Shown: positions 1 through 14,682, counted from the stretch's first letter. The stretch: 64,000 nucleotides of DNA from an uncultured Micrococcaceae bacterium (GCA_947502645.1 CANNAD010000001.1:186001-250000); one strand, 5' to 3'. Translations and numbers: made by a program. Notes: generated from the letters alone by a model not told the origin.

Positions 1-710
1 CAAGAGTTGGCGCACCAGCAGCAGCAAGCCCGCTGACGGATGCTCGCACCGGCGTCGTCGTCCATCCCGGCCGGATCACCGCCGTGGTGTCGCGCGATCC
101 TGCACAGTCTTCGGAACTGGCTACACGGTTGGGGCGCTTTGACGACGAGATCCTCAGCGAGGCTGAGGTCCGGTGGGGCAAGGAGCTTCTGCACCACGTT
201 CCCCTGGAGGAGATCCGGAACCGGATTATCGTCAGCGAGGCAAGCCCACAACTTTTCACCGGAACCCTCCGTTCACAGCTGGACCCCTATGCCAGGCACG
301 ACGACGACGCCATCCTGACCGCACTGGATGCGGCCAGCGCGATGGACATCCTGGACGGGCTGGAGCACGGGCTGGATGAGGAAGTCACCGAACGTGGACG
401 AAGCTTTTCGGGCGGGCAACGGCAACGGCTCGTCCTGGCCCGCGCCCTCCTGACGGAGGCGGAGTCCCTCGTGTTGATAGAGCCGACGTCGGCCGTTGAC
501 GCGCATACCGAATCTCGTATCGCCGCACGGCTTCAGGCCGCCCGCGGCGGTAAGGACCGGACAACGGTGGTGATCACCGCGAGTCCGCTGATGCTCGGGG
601 CCGTGGACCATGTTGTTTTTCTCAAGGACGGGCAGGTGCGCGGTGAAGGCCGCCACGAGGACCTGATCAACGATCCCGAGTACAGGAATGTGGTGATTCG
701 CAGTGAGTGA
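1..710 (+). CDS. ABC exporter half-transporter with degenerate ATPase domain (5' end outside window)
   Basis: The reading frame is open from base 3 and ends at 710, so only the C-terminal nucleotide-binding domain of a larger gene is visible. The ABC signature is good (FSGGQRQR, bases 402-425), with a D-loop SAVDAHTE. The other ATPase motifs are degraded: the Walker A position reads VSRDPAQSSE without Gly-Lys-Ser, the Q-loop has Glu (IVSEASPQLF), Walker B reads LVLIEP without its Asp, and the H-loop His is Ser (ITASPLML). It overlaps the next gene, a full ABC half-exporter, by 8 bases. Together they should form a membrane heterodimer in which this subunit supplies the signature motif for the one working ATP site. 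The substrate cannot be read from sequence. Confidence 0.85.
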   Translation, partial: RVGAPAAASPLTDARTGVVVHPGRITAVVSRDPAQSSELATRLGRFDDEILSEAEVRWGKELLHHVPLEEIRNRIIVSEASPQLFTGTLRSQLDPYARHDDDAILTALDAASAMDILDGLEHGLDEEVTERGRSFSGGQRQRLVLARALLTEAESLVLIEPTSAVDAHTESRIAARLQAARGGKDRTTVVITASPLMLGAVDHVVFLKDGQVRGEGRHEDLINDPEYRNVVIRSE

Positions 711-2493
711 TACCCAGACTCTGACGGGGGAACCTGCCGCGCAGGCAGCGCACCAATCGGGCAAGCTCCCGATTGCCTCAGGGGATCAGGTCCGGCACGA
801 GACAGGCCGGTTGATTCGTAAACACCGCAGCGGCCTGGCCCTGGTACTGGTGCTGTATGTCCTCTCCGCTGTGGCAGGGCTTGTTGGCCCGTACCTGATC
901 GGACGCCTCATCGATGCCGTCATCGCGGGCACCACCTCCGAGACGGTGACCATCATTGCGAGCCTGATGCTGGCAGCGATCCTGGTGCAGACTGTGCTGC
1001 GGCGCTATGCCGTTTCGGCCGGCATGATTTTCGGTGAGCGCGTCTTCGCGGAGCTGCGTGACGATTTCATGGCCGACGTGACGTCGCTTCCACTCTCCAC
1101 GGTGGAGAAGGCCGGAACCGGTGACCTCGTGTCCCGAACCACGAACGACATTGATTCGGTGTCGCACTCAGTACGGTTCGGCATCCCCCAGGTGCTGGTC
1201 TCCGTGGTCACCATCGTTCTGACGGTTGGCGCGGCCGTACTGGTTTCGCCGGTCCTGTCCCTTGCGCTGCTGATCGGTCTGCCGATCCTGATTCCCATTA
1301 CGCGGTGGTACCTCAAGCGAAGCACCGCCGGGTATCAGCGCGAACGTGAATCGTACGCCGTCATCAACGGCGCGGTCACCGAGACGATCGAAGGCGCCCG
1401 CACTGTCGATGCCCTCAGCCTGGGCTCGTTGCGCCGGGAACGCATGGACGCGGCAATCGGAGGCAGTTTCAAGGCCGAGCGTTACACACTGTTTCTGCGT
1501 TCCGTACTCTTTCCTGCCGCGGACTTTGCGTTTTGGGTTCCCGTGGCAGGCGTACTTCTGTGGGGAAGCTGGCTGGCCGCCAACGATGCTGTCTCACCGG
1601 GTATGGTCTCGGCTGTGGCCCTGTTTGCCGTGCGCCTGATCGATCCCGTGGACACGCTGATCATGTGGACGGATGAAATTCAGGTGGGCGCCGCATCGCT
1701 GGCCCGCATCATTGGCATCAAGGATGTACCACCGGACCGCACCGCTTCCGCAGCCCAGCCTGTGAACGAGGATATTCTGCTCTCCGACGTCCGCTACGCG
1801 TACCGTCCCGGCCACGATGTCCTCCACGGCGTGAACCTCACCCTGAAACAGGGCGAGCGACTCGCCATGGTTGGGCCTTCGGGTGCCGGTAAATCGACGC
1901 TCGGCCGGCTGATTGCTGGTATCCATCCGCCGACGTCGGGCTCCGTCACCGTAGGTGGCGTACCCCTCGTGGACCGCCCGCTGGACGAGCTGCGGCGCGA
2001 AGTTGCGCTGGTCACCCAGGAACACCACGTATTCGTGGGATCGCTGGCCGATAACGTACGCCTCGGCAAGGAGGACGCCTCAACGCAGGAACTGGAAGAG
2101 GCCCTGAACGACGTCGGCGCACTGTCGTGGGCGAAAGCGCTCCCCGAAGGCGTCGATACAGAGATTGGTTCAGGGGCGTACGAGCTGACGCCGGCGCAGG
2201 CCCAGGAGCTCGCGCTTGCCCGGCTGGTCCTCGCGGACCCGCACACGCTGGTACTCGACGAAGCCACTTCCCTGATCGACCCGCAGGCCGCCCGCGATCT
2301 GGAGCGTTCCCTGAACGCCGTCCTCACGGGCCGCACCGTCGTCGCCATCGCCCACCGCCTGCACACAGCGCACGACGCCGACCGCATCGCCGTCGTCGAA
2401 GGAGGACAGATCACGGAGCTGGGTTCGCACGATGAACTGCTGGCCCAGGGCGGCGCGTATGCGTCCCTGTGGAATTCCTGGCGGACTGAGTAA
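703..2493 (+). CDS. ABC exporter half-transporter (permease-ATPase fusion)
   Basis: 596 aa with a GTG start inside the end of the preceding gene. An exporter-type membrane domain fills about residues 40-330 (hydrophobic stretches near 45-72, 84-105, 162-200, 270-312) and an ATPase domain about 355-590. Walker A GPSGAGKST (391-399), Q-loop Gln439, Walker B LVLDE (D519, E520) and switch His551 are intact. The signature is degenerate, LTPAQ (495-499), instead of LSGGQ. This is the mirror image of its neighbour, so the pair would have one consensus and one dead ATP site. The family exports drugs, lipids or peptides; the real cargo is unknown. Confidence 0.9.
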   Translation: MSDTQTLTGEPAAQAAHQSGKLPIASGDQVRHETGRLIRKHRSGLALVLVLYVLSAVAGLVGPYLIGRLIDAVIAGTTSETVTIIASLMLAAILVQTVLRRYAVSAGMIFGERVFAELRDDFMADVTSLPLSTVEKAGTGDLVSRTTNDIDSVSHSVRFGIPQVLVSVVTIVLTVGAAVLVSPVLSLALLIGLPILIPITRWYLKRSTAGYQRERESYAVINGAVTETIEGARTVDALSLGSLRRERMDAAIGGSFKAERYTLFLRSVLFPAADFAFWVPVAGVLLWGSWLAANDAVSPGMVSAVALFAVRLIDPVDTLIMWTDEIQVGAASLARIIGIKDVPPDRTASAAQPVNEDILLSDVRYAYRPGHDVLHGVNLTLKQGERLAMVGPSGAGKSTLGRLIAGIHPPTSGSVTVGGVPLVDRPLDELRREVALVTQEHHVFVGSLADNVRLGKEDASTQELEEALNDVGALSWAKALPEGVDTEIGSGAYELTPAQAQELALARLVLADPHTLVLDEATSLIDPQAARDLERSLNAVLTGRTVVAIAHRLHTAHDADRIAVVEGGQITELGSHDELLAQGGAYASLWNSWRTE

Positions 2494-2515
2494 ATTCAGT
2501 CAGCAGGTCGTCAGG

Positions 2516-2998
2516 TCACGACCCCGAGAAGTCGACCGTCGAGTTGATCAGCTCTGCAATGATTTCCTGATCGTGTGCTCTGCGCAGTGAATCGCGGAAG
2601 GTGGCCTTCGCCAGGGATCTGGCCAACGTAGCGAGGACTTCGAAGTGCTCGGAGTAGGACGACGCCGGCGTCGCCATCAGCAGGACGAGGGTCGCCGGCC
2701 CGTCCACTGCCCCGAAGTCCACGCTGTGTCCGAACTTCGGTACACCGACAGCGATAGACGTGGAAACGACATACTCACTGCGGGCGTGCGGCATGCCGAT
2801 TCCGCCGGGTAAGCCCGTGGCCATCTGGTGTTCGCGCGCATTGACCTGCGCCAGAAATGCGTCAAGATCCGAAATCCGGCCATCGGCATGAAGGCGTGCA
2901 GCCAGTTGTCCCGCAGCATCCTCGCGGCTGTGCGCCTCCATGCGGAGAATCACATGGTCAGGCGTGGTCAGCGGTGTCAGTGAGTTGTCCGCTGCCAC
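2516..2998 (-). CDS. PTS fructose/mannitol-type EIIA domain protein
   Basis: 160 aa, a single EIIA domain of the fructose-mannitol/PtsN superfamily. The phosphorylatable His is His71 in GIGMPHARSE. In a sugar PTS it takes phosphate from HPr and passes it to EIIB. No EIIB, EIIC, HPr or EI gene lies nearby. It is 18 bases downstream of glpD on the same strand with AGGA about 6 bases before its GTG start, so it is probably co-transcribed with glpD. It could serve a remote permease or act as a phosphorylation-dependent regulator; the sequence does not decide. Confidence 0.85.
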   Translation of the reverse strand: MAADNSLTPLTTPDHVILRMEAHSREDAAGQLAARLHADGRISDLDAFLAQVNAREHQMATGLPGGIGMPHARSEYVVSTSIAVGVPKFGHSVDFGAVDGPATLVLLMATPASSYSEHFEVLATLARSLAKATFRDSLRRAHDQEIIAELINSTVDFSGS

Positions 2999-3016
2999 GA
3001 CTGATCCTGACCAGAT

Positions 3017-4771
3017 TCAGGACGACTGAACCGGTTCAACCGGCACGATGTCCGTTGCACCCAGGCGGGCACTATCGGCGGAAACGTCGTCCGGCTGCTG
3101 CTGGCTGAGCCTTTCCGCCTCCACCCGCGCAAGGTAGTGCTTGACCTCGCGGTCCACCTGTTCCTGACTCCAGTTCAGGTACGGTGCCATGAGGTCGGCG
3201 ACCACCGGCGCGGCAGACACTCCTCGATCGAAGGACTCGATCGAAATGCGGGTCCTTCGCGTCAGGATGTCATCCACGTGACGGGCACCCTCGTGGGTCA
3301 CCCCATACACAGCCTCAGCGAGGAGGTAGTCATCCGCTCCCGGAAGGGTCTCGCCGAGGTGCGGCTCCGCTTTGATGATGTCCAGCAGTTCACTGGTCAG
3401 GGACCCGTAGCGCTGCAACAGGTGCTCAACGCGCGCGACATGGATTCCGGCGTCATCAGCCATCCGCGCCCGGTTGTTCCACGCAGCCTTGTACCCTTCA
3501 GCGCCCACCATGGGGATGGTGGATGTGCAGCTCTCCGGAACCCGTTCATCAAGGGCCCTCGTGGCCTCGTCCACAGCATCTTTGGCCATCACCCGATAGG
3601 TGGTCCACTTTCCGCCCGCGACGACGACGAGACCTGGAACAGGGTGCGCCACCACATGCTCTCGGGAGAGCTTCGCAGTCGAATCGCTTTCGCCGGCAAG
3701 GAGCGGACGGAGCCCCGCGTAGACGCCCTCGACGTCTTCCCTGGTCAGAGGCCGCTTGAGGACCGTGTTGACGTGCTCGAGCAAGTAGTCAATGTCCTTC
3801 GACGACGCCGCAGGGTGAGCCTTGTCCAGATCCCAGTCGGTGTCCGTGGTGCCAATGATCCAGTGGCGCCCCCAGGGAATCACGAACAAAACTGATTTCT
3901 CTGTACGCAGGATCATTCCCACCGTGGACTGGATGCGGTCCCGCGGGACCACCAGGTGGATGCCCTTGGACGCGCGGACCTTCAGCTGTCCACGATCCGT
4001 CACCATTGCCTGGGTCTCATCCGTCCAGACACCTGTTGCGTTGACGACCTGCTTGGCGCGGATCTCGAATTCCTCGCCCGTTTCCTGATCCTTGACCCGT
4101 GCGCCGACCACCCGTTCACCAGCCCGCAGGAAGTCGACGACGGCGACGCGGTTGGCTGCCTTCGCGCCATAGTTCACGGCGGTTCGGGCCATGTTCGCTA
4201 CGTAACGGGCGTCATCGACCTGGGCGTCGTAGTACCGGATGGAGCCGACAAAGGCGTCCTTCTTCAGGCTCGGCGCCGCCCGTAGCGTGCCGCGCTTGCT
4301 CAAGTGCTTGTGCATGGGGACACCGCGGGAATTGCCGCCGCTGAGACTCATGGTGTCGTAAAGCATGATTCCGGCACCAACATAGGGGCGCTCGATGAAG
4401 CGTTTCGTGAGCGGATACAGGAAGGGCACGGGGCGAACCAGGTGCGGCGCGATCCGTTGGATCAACAAACCGCGTTCCTTCAGGGCCTCCTGCACCAGCG
4501 CAAAATCCAGCATTTCCAGGTACCGCAGACCACCATGAATCAGCTTCGAGGAGCGCGATGACGTACCGGAGGCCCAGTCCCGCGCCTCGACCATTCCCAC
4601 ATCAAGGCCACGCGTGACAGCATCCAATGCTGCCCCAGCACCAACCACACCGCCGCCCACAATGAGGACATCAAGTTCCCGGCCGGCTTCGGACGTCGCC
4701 TTCAGATAATCGATGGCTGACTTACGGTTCTCAGGGCTGAGCGCTTCAACTGACGTTGACTGTACTGACAC
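3017..4771 (-). CDS. glpD: Glycerol-3-phosphate dehydrogenase, FAD-dependent
   Basis: 584 aa. It oxidises sn-glycerol 3-phosphate to dihydroxyacetone phosphate and feeds electrons to the quinone pool at the membrane. The N-terminal FAD Rossmann motif LIVGGGVVGAGAALDAVTRG begins near residue 36 and is followed by the family block SGTSSRSSKLIHGGLRYLE. A C-terminal DAO_C-type domain ends the protein. The GTG start has a strong Shine-Dalgarno (AGGAGG, 7 bases upstream). A lone PTS EIIA gene follows closely. No glpF or glpK lies in the window. Confidence 0.95.
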   Translation of the reverse strand: MSVQSTSVEALSPENRKSAIDYLKATSEAGRELDVLIVGGGVVGAGAALDAVTRGLDVGMVEARDWASGTSSRSSKLIHGGLRYLEMLDFALVQEALKERGLLIQRIAPHLVRPVPFLYPLTKRFIERPYVGAGIMLYDTMSLSGGNSRGVPMHKHLSKRGTLRAAPSLKKDAFVGSIRYYDAQVDDARYVANMARTAVNYGAKAANRVAVVDFLRAGERVVGARVKDQETGEEFEIRAKQVVNATGVWTDETQAMVTDRGQLKVRASKGIHLVVPRDRIQSTVGMILRTEKSVLFVIPWGRHWIIGTTDTDWDLDKAHPAASSKDIDYLLEHVNTVLKRPLTREDVEGVYAGLRPLLAGESDSTAKLSREHVVAHPVPGLVVVAGGKWTTYRVMAKDAVDEATRALDERVPESCTSTIPMVGAEGYKAAWNNRARMADDAGIHVARVEHLLQRYGSLTSELLDIIKAEPHLGETLPGADDYLLAEAVYGVTHEGARHVDDILTRRTRISIESFDRGVSAAPVVADLMAPYLNWSQEQVDREVKHYLARVEAERLSQQQPDDVSADSARLGATDIVPVEPVQSS

Positions 4772-4828
4772 GGTAAGTCCTCCTGTGGAAATGGACGATA
4801 TGGAAGAAACCTTACGTCGCGGACCGCG

Positions 4829-5980
4829 TTAAGTCAGGTCTGGACTGTCCGAAACATAAGGAGAAACAACCACTTCAACCCGCTGGAACTCCTTGAGATC
4901 CGAATACCCGGTGGTTGCCATGGAACGCCTCAGCGCACCGATCAGATTTGAGGTGCCGTTCGTGTGATGGGACGGACCCCAGAGCACTTCCTCCAGCGGC
5001 CCAACCGTACCAACGCGAACCCGGTCGCCACGGGGAAGTTCCTCGTGGTGCGCCTCAGGTCCCCAGTGCCATCCCCGGCCAGGGGCTTCCTCGGCACGGG
5101 CCAGAGCGGAGCCGAGCATCACGGCATCGGCGCCCATCGCCACGGCCTTCACAATATCTCCGCTGGCTCCCATACCGCCGTCGGCAATGACGTGCACGTA
5201 ACGCCCGCCTGATTCATCCATGTAATCCCGACGCGCGGCAGCGACATCAGAAATCGCCGATGCCATCGGAGAGTGGATACCGGAAGCGCGACGCGTTGTC
5301 GTGGTCGCTCCCCCACCGAAGCCGACCAGAACGCCAGCCGCACCCGTACGCATGAGGTGCAGTGCAGGGGTGTACCCGGCCGCTCCGCCCACAATGACCG
5401 GGACATCAAGTTCGTAAATGAACTGTTTCAGATTCAGCGGTTCCTGTGATTTGGACACATGCTCGGCAGACACTGTGGTCCCGCGAATCACAAAGATATC
5501 CACTCCGGCCTCAATGACCGTGCGGTAAAACTCCTGCGTGCGCTGCGGGGTCAGCGAACCGGCAACGGTAACCCCGGACTCACGGATCTCCGCCAGGCGG
5601 GACGTGATCAGCTCCGGCCGAATGGGCGCCCGGTAGAGCTCCTGCATTCTCAGCGTGGCCGCCGGACTGAAATTCTCCTCGCTCAGGGTGGAAATCTCTT
5701 CCAGCACCGGACGAGGGTCCTCGTACCGGGTCCACAAACCCTCAAGGTTCAGAACGCCAAGCCCGCCGAGCTTACCCATGGCAATGGCAGTCTCCGGACA
5801 CATCACGGAGTCCATCGGAGCCGCAAGCACAGGCATCTCGAACTGATATGCGTCGATCTGCCACTGCACGGACACATCGCGCGGATCCCGGGTGCGGCGT
5901 GACGGGATCACAGCTACATCATCGAGCGAATATGCCCTGCGGCCCCGCTTACTGCGGCCAATCTCAATCTCGTAAGTCAC
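4829..5980 (-). CDS. guaB3: GuaB3-family IMP dehydrogenase-related protein
   Basis: 383 aa with a GTG start. It is a (beta/alpha)8 IMPDH/GMP-reductase-fold protein of the actinobacterial GuaB3 family. It lacks the two CBS domains of GuaB and has no Cys in the place of the catalytic loop (FVIRGTTVSAEHVSKSQ). It keeps the phosphate-binding glycine segments (VIVGGAAGYTPALHLMRTGA, ADGGMGASGDIVKAV). It follows guaB by 41 bases on the same strand, the usual actinobacterial pairing. A classical IMPDH mechanism looks unlikely without the Cys; a GMP-reductase-like or regulatory role in guanine nucleotide balance is inference. Confidence 0.88.
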   Translation of the reverse strand: MTYEIEIGRSKRGRRAYSLDDVAVIPSRRTRDPRDVSVQWQIDAYQFEMPVLAAPMDSVMCPETAIAMGKLGGLGVLNLEGLWTRYEDPRPVLEEISTLSEENFSPAATLRMQELYRAPIRPELITSRLAEIRESGVTVAGSLTPQRTQEFYRTVIEAGVDIFVIRGTTVSAEHVSKSQEPLNLKQFIYELDVPVIVGGAAGYTPALHLMRTGAAGVLVGFGGGATTTTRRASGIHSPMASAISDVAAARRDYMDESGGRYVHVIADGGMGASGDIVKAVAMGADAVMLGSALARAEEAPGRGWHWGPEAHHEELPRGDRVRVGTVGPLEEVLWGPSHHTNGTSNLIGALRRSMATTGYSDLKEFQRVEVVVSPYVSDSPDLT

Positions 5981-6021
5981 GCTCTTAGGCTATCAGCGGC
6001 GGGACTGGGACAGGCACAGGA

Positions 6022-9777
<3,756 letters not shown>

Positions 9778-9784
<7 letters not shown>

Positions 9785-9819
9785 CTAGATGAGGTTCGCT
9801 GACCTCATCCAGGTGATAA
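9778..9819. terminator. Hairpin between gabD and the acyltransferase gene
   Basis: Arms 9778-9795 and 9802-9819 pair over 18 bases with one mismatch and a 6-base loop. It lies directly after the gabD stop on the minus strand, so it is a likely gabD terminator. It has no clear T-run. It overlaps the GTG first codon of the acyltransferase frame. Confidence 0.6.
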
Positions 9820-9828
9820 TCGACGTCG

Positions 9829-11211
9829 TCAGTCTGCGACGTAGTACATCCGCTTGTTGACGAATTCCTCCATGCCCAAGGGTCCCAGCTCGCGTCCGAA
9901 CCCGGAACGCTTGACGCCGCCGAAGGGCAGCTCTGCGCCTTCACCGGCTGGGGTGTTCACGTTGGCCATGCCGACGTCGAGCCTGCGGGCTACCTTCTCG
10001 GCACGTTCCTTGTCGGTCGAGAAGACTGCGCCACCGAGACCGAACGGGGTGTCATTGGCCAGCGTGAGCGCTTCTTCGTCGCTGCTGACCTTGTACACCA
10101 CTGCTACCGGGCCAAACAGTTCCTCGCTGTAGACCGCCATGTCCGGGGTGACTCCGGTGATCACGGCGGGTGAATAGTAGGCACCCTCGCCGTCGGCCAG
10201 CTCTCCGCCAGCGAGTAGCGTAGCTCCTTCGCTCACCGCCTGCTTGACCTGCTGGTCAAGGGTCTCTGCGGCGGACCGGGAAGACAAGGGGGTGAAAACT
10301 TCTCCGGGCTCATCCGAGGGGCTGCCGGGCTTCATCTTCCGTGCCAGCTGTGTCAGTTCGTCCACAAACTCGTCGTAGATGTCCTCCATGACGATCATGC
10401 GCTTGTTGGAGTTGCAGGCCTGGCCCGTGTTGTACATCCGGGTTGCCCACGCTGTCTGGGCAGCTTCCTTCACGTTGTCCGTGTCCAGGATCACGTAGGG
10501 GTCGGATCCACCGAGCTCGAGAACCGCCTTGGTCAGGTGTTCGCCCGCGAGTGCTCCAATGATGGAGCCGGCCCGCTCGGACCCTGTCAGTGACACGCCC
10601 TGGACCCGTGGGTCAGCGATGATCGTTGCGATCTGGTCGTGGGAAGCGAAAACGTTGTTGTACACGCCCTCGGGCACTCCGGCATCCGTCATGATCTGCT
10701 GAATGGCCAGTGCTGATCGCGGGCAGATTTCTGCATGCTTGAGGACGATGGTGTTTCCCAGAACCAGGTTCGGGGCGGCGAAACGCGCCACCTGGTAGTA
10801 CGGGAAGTTCCACGGCATGATGCCCAGCAGCACACCAACGGGCAGTCGCTCTATGTAGGCCTTGCCGCCGGAGATCGACTTGATTTCCTGATCAGCTGTC
10901 AGCTCGGCGCCGTTGTCCGCGAAGTAGTTGAAGATCTCGGTGCAGAACTCGGCTTCTTCCACGCCTTCAGCCATGGGCTTGCCCATTTCGTCAGCGATGA
11001 TCGTTGCCAGTTCCGTTTTGCGTTCGGTGAACAACGCGGCAACCTGCTTGACGATCTGGGCGCGTTCCTCGATGGTCTTTTCCCGCCAGGAACGGTAGGC
11101 GTTGTCAGCATTGTCCAACGCCTTCGTGACATCGTCATCGGTGGCAGTGTCATAGCGTTCCACGATTTCGCCCGTCGTCGGGTTCTGGACGCGGTATCCC
11201 TGTTTGCTCAT
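9829..11211 (-). CDS. gabD: NAD(P)-dependent succinate-semialdehyde dehydrogenase family protein
   Basis: 460 aa from the ATG at 11211, chosen because AAAGGAG stands 5 bases upstream and the product then starts like the family ([20 protein letters not shown]). It is an aldehyde dehydrogenase: Glu of [13 protein letters not shown] and nucleophile Cys of [12 protein letters not shown] are both present. Family members of this length oxidise succinate semialdehyde to succinate in GABA breakdown. No GABA transaminase or permease gene is adjacent, so the physiological aldehyde is uncertain. It stands alone between groEL1 and the acyltransferase, with hairpins on both sides. Confidence 0.85.
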   Translation of the reverse strand: MSKQGYRVQNPTTGEIVERYDTATDDDVTKALDNADNAYRSWREKTIEERAQIVKQVAALFTERKTELATIIADEMGKPMAEGVEEAEFCTEIFNYFADNGAELTADQEIKSISGGKAYIERLPVGVLLGIMPWNFPYYQVARFAAPNLVLGNTIVLKHAEICPRSALAIQQIMTDAGVPEGVYNNVFASHDQIATIIADPRVQGVSLTGSERAGSIIGALAGEHLTKAVLELGGSDPYVILDTDNVKEAAQTAWATRMYNTGQACNSNKRMIVMEDIYDEFVDELTQLARKMKPGSPSDEPGEVFTPLSSRSAAETLDQQVKQAVSEGATLLAGGELADGEGAYYSPAVITGVTPDMAVYSEELFGPVAVVYKVSSDEEALTLANDTPFGLGGAVFSTDKERAEKVARRLDVGMANVNTPAGEGAELPFGGVKRSGFGRELGPLGMEEFVNKRMYYVAD

Positions 11212-11298
11212 TACGGCTCCTTTGTCGGCAGTTCCGGTTTTCATCGTACGACAATGGTGTCGCCGGTCACGATCGGCGGCACCCACCCGGGTATAAGG

Positions 11299-11347
11299 AA
11301 GGCCCCGGGTCCGGCATTCTGCCAAGAATGCGGTTCCCCGGGGCCTT
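11299..11347. terminator. GC-rich terminator hairpin after groEL1
   Basis: Outer arms 11299-11310 (AAGGCCCCGGGT) and 11336-11347 (CCCCGGGGCCTT) pair in 11 of 12 positions. An inner stem around GCATTCT/AGAATGC extends it. It lies 34 bases after the groEL1 stop on the minus strand and upstream of gabD. Confidence 0.7.
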
Positions 11348-11380
11348 GCCTTGTTATCCGGTGCTTATGACAGTGTCAGG

Positions 11381-13027
<1,647 letters not shown>

Positions 13028-13084
13028 CTACGTTGCCGGCTCGATGGCCGAATGCGTTTGCGGTACAGGGCACCTGAAGAAGTT

Positions 13085-13381
13085 CTACTTTTCGACGATC
13101 GCCAGGACGTCGCGTGCGGACAGGACGAGGAATTCCTCGCCGCCGGACTTGATCTCGGTTCCGCCGTACTTCGAGTAAATGACGACGTCGCCAACGGCAA
13201 CATCGACGGGGACACGGTTGCCGTTGTCGTCAACGCGGCCTGGGCCTACTGCAACAACTTCGCCCTCCTGGGGCTTTTCCTTGGCGGTGTCCGGAATGAC
13301 GAGGCCTGACGCGGTGGTCTGCTCGGCTTCGAGCGTACGGACAACAACGCGATCCTCAAGAGGCTTAATAGAGACCGACAC
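13085..13381 (-). CDS. groES: Co-chaperonin GroES
   Basis: 98 aa, the heptameric lid of the GroEL folding chamber. The start is the GTG at 13381 ([14 protein letters not shown]), which has AAAGGAG 6 bases upstream; an in-frame extension to 13471 adds 30 residues foreign to the family. The mobile loop [20 protein letters not shown] is intact. It is the first gene of groES-groEL1, with a 93-base gap to groEL1. Confidence 0.96.
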   Translation of the reverse strand: MSVSIKPLEDRVVVRTLEAEQTTASGLVIPDTAKEKPQEGEVVAVGPGRVDDNGNRVPVDVAVGDVVIYSKYGGTEIKSGGEEFLVLSARDVLAIVEK

Positions 13382-13475
13382 TCGGCTCTCCTTTGCATGA
13401 GTTACCAATGGTTTCAGGGTCCGGGATGATGCGCGCAAGCCGTCGTCGCGGTGCCGGATCACGCTTCCCAAACAA

Positions 13476-13501
13476 TTAGCACCTCAGGTCGAGAGTGCTA
13501 A
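13476..13501. promoter_or_regulatory. CIRCE operator 1 (HrcA site), proximal
   Basis: TTAGCACCT, 8 bases, GAGTGCTAA. The right arm is perfect CIRCE and the left arm differs at the end; the spacer is one base short of the canonical nine. It lies between the promoter and the groES start. Confidence 0.85.
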
Positions 13502-13506
13502 TACAG

Positions 13507-13535
13507 ACTTTATGCCCCCGTTAGCACTCGGTCAA
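13507..13535 (-). promoter_or_regulatory. groES-groEL1 promoter
   Basis: On the minus strand TTGACC (13535-13530), a 17-base spacer and TAAAGT (13512-13507) form a good vegetative promoter. The -35 lies inside CIRCE 2, and CIRCE 1 covers the likely transcription start region, which explains repression by HrcA. Confidence 0.65.
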
Positions 13536-13547
13536 GGCGAGTGCCAA
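13521..13547. promoter_or_regulatory. CIRCE operator 2 (HrcA site), distal
   Basis: TTAGCACTC, 9 bases, GAGTGCCAA: canonical 9-9-9 geometry with one mismatch in the right arm. Confidence 0.9.
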
Positions 13548-13577
13548 AAGGTTCATGTGAAGTTATCAGAACTTGCG

Positions 13578-13596
13578 TAAGGTTTGCCTTACCTAT
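13578..13596. promoter_or_regulatory. DtxR/IdeR-type iron box
   Basis: TAAGGTTTGCCTTACCTAT matches the consensus TTAGGTTAGCCTAACCTAA in 15 of 19 positions. A -10-like TATAGT (13594-13599) overlaps its end, so bound regulator would block RNA polymerase. It precedes the siderophore uptake genes. Confidence 0.7.
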
Positions 13597-13688
13597 AGTT
13601 TTCAAGGGCAGCACAATAGAAAACAAAAATGTCATCTAATCCGCTGCAACCTCTTTCAGCTCATCTCAAGACAACGGAGTCTCCAGTC

Positions 13689-14636
13689 GTGAAAATCCGC
13701 TCTACCCACTCCCTCGCAGCCCTCGTAGCTGCATGCGCAGCCCTGGCCCTGACTGGTTGCGGACAAACAGCAGACGCTGAAGAAAAGCCAGCCGCGAATA
13801 TGATCACAATCGAGCATGCACAGGGCTCAACCGAAGTCCCGGTTAACCCGGACACCGTCTACACCTATGATCTTGGCGCCCTAGACACACTGCAGGCCCT
13901 GAACGTAGAAGTGGACGGCCTCCCCAAAGCGCCGCTGCCCGAATACCTCAGTGATGCAGCGGCAGACGACGCCGTTCAGATCGGCAGCATGAAAGAGCCG
14001 GATTTCGAAGCAGTGAGCGAAGGCGCGCCGGACCTCATCATCATTTCCGGCAGGACCTCCGGCTCCTACGAGGAGCTGAGCAAGATCGCTCCGACCATCG
14101 ACCTCAGCGTGGACTCCGCCAACGCACTGGACTCATTCAATGAGAACACCAAGGTTCTGGGGCAGATTTTCGAGAAGGAAGATGAAGCGGAAGCCCAGCT
14201 CGCCGCCATCGACGAGAAGGTCAAAGACACACAGACAGCAGCCAAGGACGCAGGCACCGGTCTGCTCATCATGACCAGCGGAGGGGAAGTCACCGCTTAC
14301 GGAGAGGGATCCCGGTTCGGCATCCTCCATGACACCCTCGGCGTGAAACCAGCTGCGGCCGTGAAGGCTGATGGGTCCCACGGCGAAGCGATCTCCTTCG
14401 AATTCATTGCCAAGAACAACCCGGATCATCTCTACGTGATCGACCGCGACTCCGCGATCGGAGAATCCGGCAAGGCTGCTGCCTCCCTCCTGGACAATGA
14501 ACTGGTCAACGGCACAACGGCCGCCAAACAGGACCAGATCACCTACCTGGACTCTGCTGCCTGGTACCTGGTGGGTTATGGACTTCAGAACGTGGAGAAC
14601 ATGATCGACGCCATCCAGACATCCATCGCCAAATAG
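13689..14636 (+). CDS. Siderophore ABC transporter, substrate-binding lipoprotein
   Basis: 315 aa from the GTG at 13689, preceded by ACGGAG; a longer frame from 13629 puts 20 polar residues before the signal peptide. The signal is lipoprotein type with lipobox LTGC (Cys24). The mature protein is a class III periplasmic-binding fold like YclQ/CeuE/FatB, which capture catecholate siderophores such as petrobactin. In a Gram-positive it is anchored to the outer face of the membrane and delivers Fe(III)-siderophore to the following permeases. An iron box lies about 90 bases upstream. The exact siderophore is inferred only by family resemblance. Confidence 0.9.
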   Translation: MKIRSTHSLAALVAACAALALTGCGQTADAEEKPAANMITIEHAQGSTEVPVNPDTVYTYDLGALDTLQALNVEVDGLPKAPLPEYLSDAAADDAVQIGSMKEPDFEAVSEGAPDLIIISGRTSGSYEELSKIAPTIDLSVDSANALDSFNENTKVLGQIFEKEDEAEAQLAAIDEKVKDTQTAAKDAGTGLLIMTSGGEVTAYGEGSRFGILHDTLGVKPAAAVKADGSHGEAISFEFIAKNNPDHLYVIDRDSAIGESGKAAASLLDNELVNGTTAAKQDQITYLDSAAWYLVGYGLQNVENMIDAIQTSIAK

Positions 14637-14682
14637 ACGAGAGGACCCGGCGCGGGCATCCCCCGCGCCGGACCAAACTTCC

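Noticed and set aside
2494-2515. Short hairpin GACTGA/TCAGTC between the ABC and EIIA genes
   Set aside because: Only 6 base pairs and overlapping a stop codon; too weak to call a terminator.
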